The notes under the pieces were generated by a model. That model was not told where the DNA came from. It saw nothing but the letters and a program-made list of their open reading frames with translations, and did no database searches. This document shows positions 54,951 through 64,000 of a DNA stretch of 64,000 nt, piece after piece; position 1 is the first letter of the stretch, and each line of letters starts with the position of its first letter. The stretch comes from Haematobia irritans. Its lineage: Eukaryota; Arthropoda; Insecta; Diptera; Muscidae. The stretch lies in assembly GCF_050003625.1 (NCBI RefSeq), contig NC_134398.1, positions 74,701,635 to 74,765,634 of the forward strand, given 5' to 3'. The position numbers and the translations under genes are program-made.

Positions 54951-55905
54951 CTATTGTGCTAAACTGTAAACAATGTCGTTCACGTCTAACGAACCATAGC
55001 GTCTATGAAAGAAAACGAGCCCCTCATCCCTAAAGAGAAGTCCCTGTCTATCTAACTGTAATAAACTTGTCGGCGGTCGATATGTCAAATAAGGAAGATT
55101 GGCCGGACTGATGTCTGGTACCAAGCAACCCCTGACTAACGGATTATCTACAAAAGATGCCATATCAAGGAAATGTAATGCATTTCTAATCAGAAATACA
55201 TAAATCCTATCAATTCCTGCACAGTCGTAGATGGATTGGCTAGAAGGACAAGATCGACCTGTCGTCTAGCGTCTCCCTAATACCGTCGAGTATGAAATAC
55301 TCGAAAAGTTTACCGAGCGATTACAGTAAACTACTCGGTCTATAACTTGTGCTGCTACTTCGATCTTTTCCTGCCTTTAGGATGGGGATGGTGATCGCCC
55401 TCTTGCATAAAGCCGGAAAATAAACAATGTTTATGCAGTGGTTATATCAAATCGCGGCGAATTTCCATGTGTGGTGGTCAGTATTTCTTAATACTAATTA
55501 ATAATAATTAATATCAGGAATTTTACCCTCGCCACTAGATTTGAGATTTTTTCTAGATCTCAAAGATCCCTAACCCTATCACACGAAACGAACCTATTTC
55601 TATTCGCGGCTCTAACATCCCTTATTTCACCATCAGCCGTAAGATACGGCGAAAAGTGAACTAATTTCTATCGACTAAAGAAAAATATTTTCCCTAACGG
55701 TCGTATCAATCAGCATTCGCTGATCGGCCACATCAGCTAAATCACATTTTACCTCCCTCTAGCGCATGTCGTGCTTCCTCCCCAGTCAATGTTTCTGGCA
55801 TTGCGGTCAGCCGCGACGACCACATCATTGATATCAATGATGCGATTGTGTCCAAATCCGATGCACCGACATTTGCATTTGGCGCACTATATAACGAGAT
55901 AACAT
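54951..55905 (-). pseudogene. J2 ORF2 remnants
   Basis: From right to left: endonuclease scrap (about 55770-55905), a deletion to the linker, RT N-terminal piece with stops, then a jump near 55245 from the RSILSD region to SQSIYD, losing the RT core with YADD, and the C-terminus ASFVDNPLVRGCLVPDI...FFHRRYGSLDVNDIVYSLAQ with stop at 54951. Confidence 0.75.
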
Positions 55906-55924
55906 AGAATATTAGTATTATAAA

Positions 55925-56566
55925 CTTTTACGATCGGCACTTTTTCCTTATTCTTGCGTTTTTCCGTTGACTCGCGTTTATCCCTATTCTCGCGTTTGTC
56001 ACACCCGGGATTTTCTGTCTTTACACTATTTACACTGTATTCACTGTTTAAATTTTTGCACTGTTCACTCTACTCACTTGATTTTTCCTGTTTTCGTAGA
56101 CGCTTTGCCTCTTCCGGCATTTTAAGGTCATTAGCGTAGCCAGCACAGAGCACCACGGCCTTCTTTTTGGTGACGGTGGTCCACTGGTTTTCTTCTCCTT
56201 CTGGTTGTGAGGTCGGCGTTGCCTTCACTTCTTCTCCCCGGGCATTGGCTTCTTGCACCCGGGATGGTGCACCGGCGTTGTGCCACCAGTAGCCTTCAAT
56301 CGGCTGTTTTCGTCATTCATTGAATTCATCTGTGTCTCCATCCGCTGGATAATGCGACGGCAGATGACATTCTCTTTTACTGCTTTCTGACATTCTGCCA
56401 ATTGGGCAAGGATTCCGTCAAAGTCCTCCTTCTTTATGGTCACGTATCCATTTTCAGTAGCGATTTGGATGTTATATTTAACTTCCATGTCCGCGCTACC
56501 TGCAACTGAAGAAATGGTGGCTTCAACTACGGCGGTCAGACATGTTTTCTTCACCTTTTTAAACAC
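55925..56566 (-). pseudogene. J2 ORF1 N-terminal part
   Basis: Starts near MFKKVKKTCLTAVVEATISS (56566) and runs through FDGILAQLAECQKAVKENVI, RLKATGGTTPVHHPGCKKPM and, after a shift near 56240, MQEANARGEEVKATP. The zinc-knuckle half is deleted. Homologous to J3 61382-62004. Confidence 0.75.
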
Positions 56567-56959
56567 TGGTATACACTAACGCTGGTGTACGTAGGTTATA
56601 TATTTTCTTTATATTAAAACAGTTTTTTTAGTTTTCAAAATTTAGGTTTTATTGGTCAAAATTTTCTAAACTACTACAGTTGAAACCTTACAACTACAAT
56701 TTTCAACTACATACATACATATATAGATTCTTATATTTAGCGTATATATAATACTTTTCTAAATTTATCTAAATATTACAAAATACGGCTTAAACTATTT
56801 ATTTAAGATAGTCTCTATTTCAAATTTTTCTCAATTAAACAAAATTTCCCTGAAAAATGACTAATAAAAACAGGGCCATAACATTTTTCTATTATTTTAC
56901 TTAAAAACTAACACTTAAAACTAAAAATCAAAAAATATATACAATTGTCCTTAGAGTTA

Positions 56960-58990
56960 CTATTGTGCTAAACTGTAAACAGTGTCGTCCACGTCTAGCG
57001 TACCATATTGTCGATGATAAAACACAAGCCTCTCATCCCTAAAGAGAAGTCCCTGTCTATCTAACTGTAACAGACATATCGGCGGTCGACATGTCAAATG
57101 AGGAAGATTGGCTGGACTGATGTCCTCTACCAAGCAACCCCTCACTAGCGGATTGTCTACAAAAGATGCCCTATCTAGAAAATTTAATGCATTTCTAGTC
57201 AGAAATACATCAATCCTATCAATTCCTGCAGAGTCATAGATGGATTGGTTGGAAGGTCTCCGCCATACACCATCCTCTCCTCTAACAGGCACTACACCTA
57301 CACAAGAAGCTAAAATTCTTCTCTCCCATATCCTGAGTAATTCCCTTTGGTGTGAAGAAATTCCATACCAAATTGGAAAAGCATTAGCGATGATTGGCCT
57401 AATGATTTGTCGATAAATCAATAGTTTCACCTCCTTACTCAGGCCATTTGAGCGTCGAAAGAGCCCTGGGGTACACCAGTCCTTACAACCCTATCACTAG
57501 AGTAGTCATCGCCTACTCTAACCCTAAATGTCCTATCCCTAAGAAAGTCCGCGACGATCCTACATAAACTAGTATCAAAGCCTAATACTCTCATTTTGTA
57601 TATGAGAGCATCATGCCAGACACTATCAAATGCCCTAGAGAAATCGAGACTAACGGCGATAGTCACACGACGTCTATTGAGCGATCTAACCACATGATCA
57701 CCGAGCACAGTCAGCGCATGTGTTGTGGAGAGCCCTTGTCTAAAGCCAAATTGGCTATCAGACAAGATCGACCTATCATCTAGCGTCTCCCTAATACCGT
57801 CGAGTATGAAATACTCGAAAAGTTTACCGAGCGATGACAGTAAGCTAATCGGTCTATAACTCTTACTGCTCGTTGGATCTTTTCCTGCCTTTAGGATGGG
57901 GACGGTGATCGCCCTTTTCCATAAGGCCGGAAAATAACCAATGTTCAAGCAGTGGTTATATAGAATCGCGAGAAATGTCCATGTGTGGTGGTCAGTTTTC
58001 CTTAACACCACATCAGGTATTTTATCCTCGCCGCTAGATTTGAGATTTTTTCTTGATCTCAAAGCTGTCCTAATCCTATTGTGACTATTGTATAAGCTGT
58101 CATGACGTGGAGGAAAAGGAATCAATTAAACACCTCTTGTGTGAGTGTCCTGCGTTTTGTGTAAGGCGTAAGCGAATTTTAGGAGCATATAGCTTTAGAT
58201 TACTGGCTGACCTGGAAAACGTTAACTTAAGCAGTTTGTTAATGTTTTTGGAGCAATCTGGTTGGTTCCACAAAAGTAAATAATAGAGAAGGTTCAGTGG
58301 TTAAGACTAGAAGTGCCCATATGTAATAGGTACTTTTAGTTAAATGTGGTATCACAATGGACTGAATAGTCTAAGTGAGCCTGAAATTTAATCGGGCTGC
58401 CACTTTAACCTAACCTAACCTAACCTAATCCTTTCACACGAAACGAACCTATTTCTATTCGCACTAACGTCCCTTATTTCACCATCAGCTGTAAGAAACG
58501 GCGAAAAGTGAACTAAGGGATTTCTATCAACCAAGGGAAAAATATTTTCCCTAACGGTTGTGTCAATCGGCATTCCCCGATTGGCCACATCAGCTAAATC
58601 GCCTTGTACCACGTCGGCCAAGCGATCAGCTTTACGGCAATCCTGCGAAATCGTCAATCCATCATCTGTTTTCAAATCAGGAATTGACGTTTTTCGATTT
58701 AAGCCGATAGCAGATTTAACTCTGCTATATACCCTATCATTAACGCGGATACTACGAAGAAAGCGCATGTTTCGCTCTTCTTCATAGTCCCTAATAGCCG
58801 AACTAATCACCGAATCTAGTTCGCGAATTTCCGCTTTGAGTATATCATACCTCAAAGGATTGGTCGTTCTATGAAGAGTTCTTCTCAGCCTCTTCTTTCG
58901 AGCGATTATTTCACACAAAAATTTTTTTTCTGATTCAATCACGAAATTAATTGATCCAATTAATTTTTTAATTGAAATGTCTTCAATCAC
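56960..58990 (-). pseudogene. J3 ORF2, linker, RT and C-terminus
   Basis: After the MITE: RKKRLRRTLHRTTNPLRYD, SPFLTADGEIRDVS, then the LOA fragment, SSGEDKIPDVVLRKTD, ITVPILKAGKDPTSSKSYRP, FGFRQGLSTTHALTVLGDHV, VSLDFSRAFDSVWHDAL, TGVPQGS, and an abrupt joint near 57460 to the segment before LLIYRQIIRPI. YADD is deleted. The tail ends ERLVFYHRQYGTLDVDDTVY and stop at 56960-56962. Confidence 0.85.
58078..58423 (+). mobile_element. 3' fragment of the LOA-type LINE
   Basis: Opens with codons DYCISCHDVEEKES and CECPAFCVRRKRIL, the same as the cut end of 15585-19151, and continues to a stop after SGWFHKSK (near 58285), a 3' UTR and a (TAACC)4 tail. Target duplication CCTAATCCT at 58069-58077 and 58424-58432. 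The last ~60 bp before the tail equal the SINE 3' end. It supplies the 3' terminus missing from the long copy. Confidence 0.85.
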
Positions 58991-59484
58991 GAAAATGATA
59001 GTATCAATCACAGTTTTAATTGGGCATAGAAAAAATTCTTGATTAAAAAATTAATTGATTTCATTGCCAAATTTCAATTCATTTTTTAATTGATTCAATT
59101 AAAAATTTAATTGATGTTGATTGCAAAACTCAATTAATTTATTAATTAAAAAAGGTAACTATTTTCAATTACATTCTGAATTGGCTTAGAATTTTTATTT
59201 GGATTAATAATTGATTGTTTGAAAAAAAATTTTAACTAAAAATTTAAAAAAAATGTTCATCATCATCATAAACTGACTTAGTCTTCCGAATTTGATTAAA
59301 AGTTAATTGTATCAATTAACTTTTTAATTAAAAAATTTAAAATGTTCAATCATTGACTTAATTAACTTAATGTTTCTATCTTGATTAAAAAGTTAATTGT
59401 ACCAATTAATTTATTAATTGAAAAAAATTTCAACTTCAATTAACTTTTTAATTGGAAATATTTTGGTGATTTTTTTTTTCTGTG
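58911..59484. mobile_element. MITE-like AT-rich element related to 26165-26448
   Basis: About 575 bp, starting 'tcacacaaaaatttttttt' and ending 'ttttttttctgtg'. The first ~90 bp nearly match 26190-26260 ('ctgattcaatcacg', 'aattgaaatgtcttcaatca', 'atgatagtatcaat'). Dense in CAATTAA/TTAATTG palindromes. It splits the J3 ORF2 linker; borders are approximate. Confidence 0.65.
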
Positions 59485-60383
59485 TTCGAGAACATGAGGT
59501 GGCAGCTGTCTTGGGCCTCTATTCCCAGGACGAATCTTGGGAATAGATGCATCCATTGCTTCACGAGATGCCTCGCCCATAGTATTAATGCAAGCATCAA
59601 TTTCTGAGCAAGTCGCATTTCGATCCATTGGCAGCTGACAACCCTCTAATGCCCTATTCAACGATCGATTAAAACGTCGCCTATTCATACGCCGAAAATT
59701 ATAAATTAATTCGCGTTCCCTATCAACCGTTTCGCCACTAGAGATAATAATCTCTAGGGCTCTGTGGTCAGACCATTGGCATTGGGAACAATTATTCCAG
59801 CAGATGCCATACAAATATCGATAAATATCCTACCGATTCTTGTTGGTCCTTCTGTTGGAATTATCCCTAAATCAGGACAACCCAACAGAAAATCCCTAAT
59901 TAACCGGCCTCTAGCGCATGTCGTGCTTCCTCCCCAGTCAACATTTCTGGCATTGAGGTCAGCCGCGACGACCACATCATTGGCTGATGCGATTGTGTCC
60001 AAATCTGATGCAACGAAATTTGCATTTGGCGCACAATATAACGAGATAACATAGAGATGGTTACCGTCCATTCTATGTATCTTTACACACGTACCCTCTA
60101 TCGAACCTAACTCTATTTCGAATCGGTCGCTTTTAATCGAATCTCTAACTAACACGGCCGTACCGCCCCCTGAGCGTTCGCGCCTAATCTGGATATATAT
60201 CGAATACCCATCCATATCAAACACGTGTCCTGAATTCAGCTTATGTTCGGCCATAAGCATGACATCAGGACAATGCCTATCTAAAAATAATTTTAGATAA
60301 TGTCTCTTCAGTCGTGATACCACTGAATTGACATTTGCAAAAATTATTTTCATTTCCCTAATCATCGCATAAAGAATCGACAA
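59485..60383 (-). pseudogene. J3 ORF2, endonuclease domain
   Basis: Start near MIREMKIIFANVNSVVSRLK (about 60367), then DVMLMAEHKLNSGHVFDMDG, RRERSGGGTAVLVRDSIK, VVVAADLNARNVDWGG and PTRIGRIFIDICMASA, a shift near 59760, then QWSDHRALEIIISS and the linker CSEIDACINTMGEASREAMD up to the MITE. The catalytic-type motifs are retained. The enzyme would nick target DNA. Confidence 0.85.
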
Positions 60384-62004
60384 CAGACATCATAGCGCCG
60401 CCGATGTCCCCTTTCGTGATTAATGTTCTTACGTCATCCATACGTCGACGCAACACACTTGCACAGGCAAGGAAATCCTTGCCAAACGCCTCGCGACACT
60501 TTTCATCAAAAGTGGCAAACAAGCCAGCTGTTGATGTAACAGCTGCACGTGGTTTTACCGCGGTCGAGTATGAAATTCCCGCGCGAACGTTGTTACTACC
60601 TGACCTACCTGTGTTGCTGTCCTTTATGACCGCAACACGTGCGTTGGCCGTAGAGGCTGGCTTTGGGATTTTCCCCTCAGCCCGCTTAGCCATTAAAGAT
60701 TGCCTGTAAGGGCAATTCTTTGAATTTGCCGAGTGACCACTCACTCCATAATTTGCACACCTGAGCACGAACTCAGGCTGCATACTAATCGCACCTGTCT
60801 TACTGTCCCTAACAGCCACGTCGCGCGGTTTCGAAACGCCCTTAGGTATGGCGCATTTACCGGCACCATGGTCGCCCGCGCACTTAACACACCTGTAAGG
60901 CATGTTGCAACCGTTCGCGGTACCTCTGGTCCGTACCTCTGGCAATTGAAACACTGTGTCAAGCCTTTCTTCGTGTCTTTTCTCACGTAGACACGATGGC
61001 TTAACAATCTTTCCACACCGTATAGCGCGACGATATCTGATTCCTTATCTAGGTGAATAAGCCATTTGCCTTCACCTAGATTCACGACGCGTTTGATAAC
61101 GATGTTAATGGGAAGAGCACATAATGCACTCTTCACATCACCATCGCTATACGATGACGACAAGCCCTCTATCACGACCGAGTGAGCCTGTCCTTTCGGG
61201 GAATAGGTTATCGCAGAGATAGCCTTTTCCTTAATCAACTTTAAAATAGCTGAATGCTCTTCTAAAGTTGTGACTCGAACACTAGCTCCATTACGCCCGA
61301 GCAATGACAAAGTAAATTTGTCATGGCCTAGTAACGAGTTTAGATTTTCTCCGAACTCGCGAATATTTGTATTATATATTTTTACGATCGGCACTTTTTC
61401 ACTTTTTCACTTTTTTCGCGTTTTTCCCTAACTTCACACTCGCGATTGTCCGTCTTCGAAACACTATTGACACTGTTCACACTTTTATCACTGTTTTTCA
61501 CTCTACTCACGTTATCATTTTCGTTATCCAGTTTTCTTGATCTTTTTGCCTCTTCCGGCGTCTTTGCTTCAATTCCAGGGCCAGCGTATAGTACCACGGC
61601 CTTCCTTTTGGCCTTCTTTTTGGTGACGATGGTCCACTGATTTTCTTCTGCTTTTTCTTGTGAGGCCGGCGTTGCCTTCACTTCTTCTTCTTCTCCCCGG
61701 GCATTGGCTTCTTGCACCCGGGCTGGTGCACCGGCGTTGTGCCACCAGTAGCCTTCAATCGGCTTATCTCCTCACTCATTACATTCATCTGCGCTTCCGT
61801 TCGCTGGATGATACGGCGGCAGATGACATTGTCCTTTACGGCTTTGTGGCATTCAGCCAGTTGCGCAAGCATGCCGTCAAAATGCTTCTTCTTAACGTGT
61901 ACAGTTTCGCCATCGTGTGTGACCTCGAAGTCGTACTCAATTTCCATGTCTCTGCTACCTGCGGTTAGAGATGCGGTGGCTTCAACTACGGCGGCGTCAG
62001 ACAT
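60358..62004 (-). pseudogene. J3 ORF1, Gag-like zinc-knuckle protein
   Basis: Starts MSDAAVVEATASLTAGSRDM (62004), with a charged middle (KKKAKRKAVVLYAG; SVNSVNSVSKTDN), a central part (VKIYNTNIREFGENLNSLLG; QAHSVVIEGLSSSYSDGDVK; WLIHLDKESDIVALYG) and zinc knuckles beginning CFNCQRYG, then after a shift CVKCAGDHGAGKC and CANYGVSGHSANSKNC, where the second Cys is Tyr. It ends VVDSLCDD near 60370, overlapping the ORF2 start. At least three shifts. Confidence 0.8.
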
Positions 62005-62175
62005 GTTTATGTTTTTCACTTTGATTCACTTCAAGCACTAATATACACTAACACTGGTGTATGTAGGTTATATATGAAATACCTTTTATATTAAAACTCA
62101 AATATTTTACCTTAATAATAAAATTGAGAATCAAATAGAAGGCAGAATTCTTAGCAATTTGCGGATTTAGTCAAA

Positions 62176-62603
62176 ATGGACAGCAGTCAAAGGCTTAGTG
62201 AAAAGGTTATTGACGAAAAAATGGTTTGTGAGCAGGCTAGTAGTCAATTATCCGACACTCGAAATTGGTCGGAGAAAATAATCGACTACGGGCCGAAATT
62301 CAGGCGTTGAGTAGGAAGGAAATTTTGGACTTTTTCTCGGGTAAGAAAATTACTTTCAGGCTCAATATTTTGAGTGTAAGAAATATCGCTGAGGACAAAT
62401 GGGTCCTCCGAGTGGACCGAACTAGTTACATCGAGGAACTGTACAAATTACGGACAGTCCTCGACTGCGTAGTTCGGTACACTAAGGACAAGTCAAAGTG
62501 TGCTGCCCAATGTTTCCGCTGCCAGTGGTTTGGTCATGTCAAAGAGAATTGCAGTATGCAAATAGACCGACCAGGCCAAATGGCATTTATGGATCATGTA
62601 TAA
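62176..62603 (+). pseudogene. K ORF1 remnant
   Basis: An ATG at 62176 (MDSSQRLSEKVIDEK) is followed by a shift. From 62265 the frame reads KKITFRLNILSVRNIAEDKW, VLRVDRTSYIEELYKLRTV and one zinc knuckle CFRCQWFGHVKENC, then leaves homology. An internal deletion removed the end of ORF1 and the ORF2 endonuclease. Confidence 0.65.
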
Positions 62604-62651
62604 ATTTATCTCCTCTGGTCTTCCTGTGCTGAACCCTGGGGGCTTGTTTGT

Positions 62652-64000
62652 TTGTGTTTGAGTGTGAATGAGGTTGCCAGGCGTGAACGTATCGGTAATT
62701 TGGATTATCGACATATGAATGTGAGGAGATTTCGGTCTCTTATGAATGGTTTAGATGAGCATGTGCCACCGATTGACAGGAATGTCACGGTGAATGAGAT
62801 TTCGTGTTTCGTGAGGCTGTGGACAATCAATTCTGTGCCAAGAATTAGAAATAGGAAATCTCTTCCTGATCTTCCGCCTTACATAGTTGGGTTTATACGC
62901 GAACTACGTAGGCTTTGCAGGACGGCTCGCAGGACGCCATATCCTGAGAGGCGATCTGAGATCAGGGCTTTGATTGGCGAACTTCATGTTGTCATTGACA
63001 ATTCTATCCAACAATTTGAAGAGGGTCGTTTAAAGCGTTATTTACGAGGCATTTAGGTGGGTAATCGGACGTATAGTCGTGTGAAAAGGGCTGCCGGATT
63101 GTCGGCTGAAATCTCTGTTGGTACTTAGCGTCGTCCTGACGGTAGTCAGACGACTGTCGTTGCTCACAAAGCAGAGGTTTTAGCCGATTTTCTTCAGTCT
63201 TCAGCTCCGTTGATACGAATGACGATGATTTCACCAATAATGTCGGCATGACTGCAGATGGTGTTGGACGTGGGCCGCCACTGACAACATTTTGTGGCAC
63301 ATTTTCTGCAGATGGGGCAATGATATCAGATCGTTCTCTCTGGGCTGACGGGGGGTTTGTTAAACCTGATTACATTGGACAGGTCCTGGCATTAAGGCCT
63401 GCCAAGAGATCTTCTGGTTTGGTCGGTATCCCGGATACTGTCATCAAGAGAGCTGGTGTCTTGGTCTTTGGATTTCTCTCTCTTCGACCACTGCCTTAAT
63501 TCCCTAAGGCGTGGAAGAAGGCAGTTGTCATTCCAATACCCAAAACTTGGCGGCTCTCATGAAGAGTGTCCGGGCTACAGGCTTTTTGCATTTTTTCATT
63601 TTGGAAAGGATTAGGTTGTTCGCGGAGGAGGATTTCTTTAAGGATTTCCAATTCGGTTTCGGGCGTGGGATTATCCACATCTCATGCCTTGGGTGTCTTC
63701 TCGACGCATGTTGTTAGGTCTCTTTGGAGGAGGTGTGGTACGATTGCTGTTGGCCTTGACTTCGCCAAGGCATTTGATTCTGTGTAGCATGACGGGATCT
63801 TGTACAAGATGATCCGCTTCGGCTTTGGTGAGCGTCTGTGTGGGATGGTGGCAAGTTTCTTGAGGGTTCGCTCTTTTGCTGTGAGAGTAGGTGATGGAAT
63901 CTCAACTTGGAGAAATGTTTCAGTTGGTGTGCCCCAAGGGTCACTCCTTGGGGCGATACTCTATAATATTTTTGCCCTATCCCTGAACCACCCGAAAGGG
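62652..64000 (+). pseudogene. K ORF2 linker and RT remnant
   Basis: The linker (RHMNVRRFRSLMNGLDEHVP; PPYIVGFIRELRRLCRTARR; QQFEEGRLKRYLRGI) is followed by RT motifs AKRSSGLVGIPDTVIKRAGV, PKAWKKAVVIPIPK, IAVGLDFAKAFDSV, a TAG, and SVGVPQGSLLGAILYNIF at the window edge. Multiple shifts and stops. The linker closely resembles that of GC-rich J4. Confidence 0.75.

Larger units (their letters stand above)
54633..56605 (-). mobile_element. Jockey-clade copy J2, internally deleted
   Basis: Both ends are present: 5' UTR at about 56567-56605 and 3' UTR at 54633-54950 matching J1 and J3. The interior is reduced to about 2 kb by deletions in RT, linker/endonuclease and ORF1. It is joined head to tail with J1 on the left and J3 on the right. 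Confidence 0.8.
56606..62160 (-). mobile_element. Jockey-clade copy J3, nearly full length
   Basis: 5' UTR (62005-62160), ORF1, ORF2, 3' UTR and short A tail (56606-56640) are all present, about 5.55 kb including a LOA LINE fragment (58078-58423) and a MITE (58911-59484). Its 3' tail abuts the 5' end of J2. Inactivated by shifts, the insertions and loss of the RT catalytic block. Confidence 0.85.
62176..64000 (+). mobile_element. Jockey-clade copy K, truncated by the window edge
   Basis: Plus-strand LINE remnants of a family different from J1-J3: ORF1 piece, endonuclease-RT linker and RT up to the palm. The endonuclease is deleted. It is head to head with J3, about 15-100 bp apart. Confidence 0.75.

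Noticed and set aside
58403..58432. True telomeric repeat array
   Set aside because: Only about four units at the tail of a LINE fragment flanked by a target duplication; this is an element tail.

Overview
The window contains no recognisable host gene. It reads as a heterochromatin-like pile of transposable elements from a dipteran, most likely a calyptrate (house-fly-like) fly. The evidence is AT-rich DNA crowded with Jockey-clade LINEs, an RNase H-bearing LOA/I-type LINE, a CR1-like LINE with a PHD finger, three gypsy-type LTR elements, DD37E Tc1/mariner elements, and many copies of a hairpin-ended, GTCY-microsatellite element that resembles DINE-1/Helentron. The species assignment is inference; the element calls rest on domains and termini visible in the sequence.

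Layout. 1-6030: Jockey copy E1 (+), whose ORF1 is split by a 1.2-kb Helentron-like element (H1) and a tRNA-derived SINE. 6.1-11.1 kb: decayed repeats, a Jockey 3' end (-), another Helentron-like copy (H9), and AT-rich DNA with a diverged direct repeat. 11.1-15.6 kb: GC-rich Jockey copy J4 (-), its endonuclease split by H2 with a 153-bp tandem array. 15.6-19.15 kb: LOA-type LINE (+). 19.4-21.4 kb: Jockey J5 (-). 21.7-21.9 kb: long (AT)n. 22.2-43.0 kb: gypsy element A (+), opened by Helentron-like H4, complete LTR element B (-, 23481-31915) and a near-intact CR1-like LINE (+, about 32.1-36.0 kb); A's 3' LTR is in turn opened by gypsy element C (37192-42512, 4-bp target duplication), which carries H3. 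43.2-45.0 kb: 5'-truncated Jockey J6 (+) with a perfect 14-bp target duplication and a mariner inside. 45.4-62.2 kb: three same-orientation Jockey copies J1, J2, J3 (-) joined head to tail, hit by H5-H7, mariners, a MITE and a 3' fragment of the LOA LINE. 62.2-64 kb: another Jockey copy K (+).

How the parts relate. The SINE at 2528-2877 ends in almost the same ~60 bp plus TAACC tail as the LOA LINE 3' fragment at 58078-58423, which suggests the LINE machinery mobilises the SINE. The J3-J2-J1 head-to-tail array resembles the arrangement of Jockey-clade telomeric elements of Drosophila, though no telomeric role is shown. Nearly every coding region is broken by stops, frameshifts, deletions or nested insertions. 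The best preserved are the CR1-like ORF1/ORF2 (one in-frame stop in ORF2) and the gypsy C integrase core.
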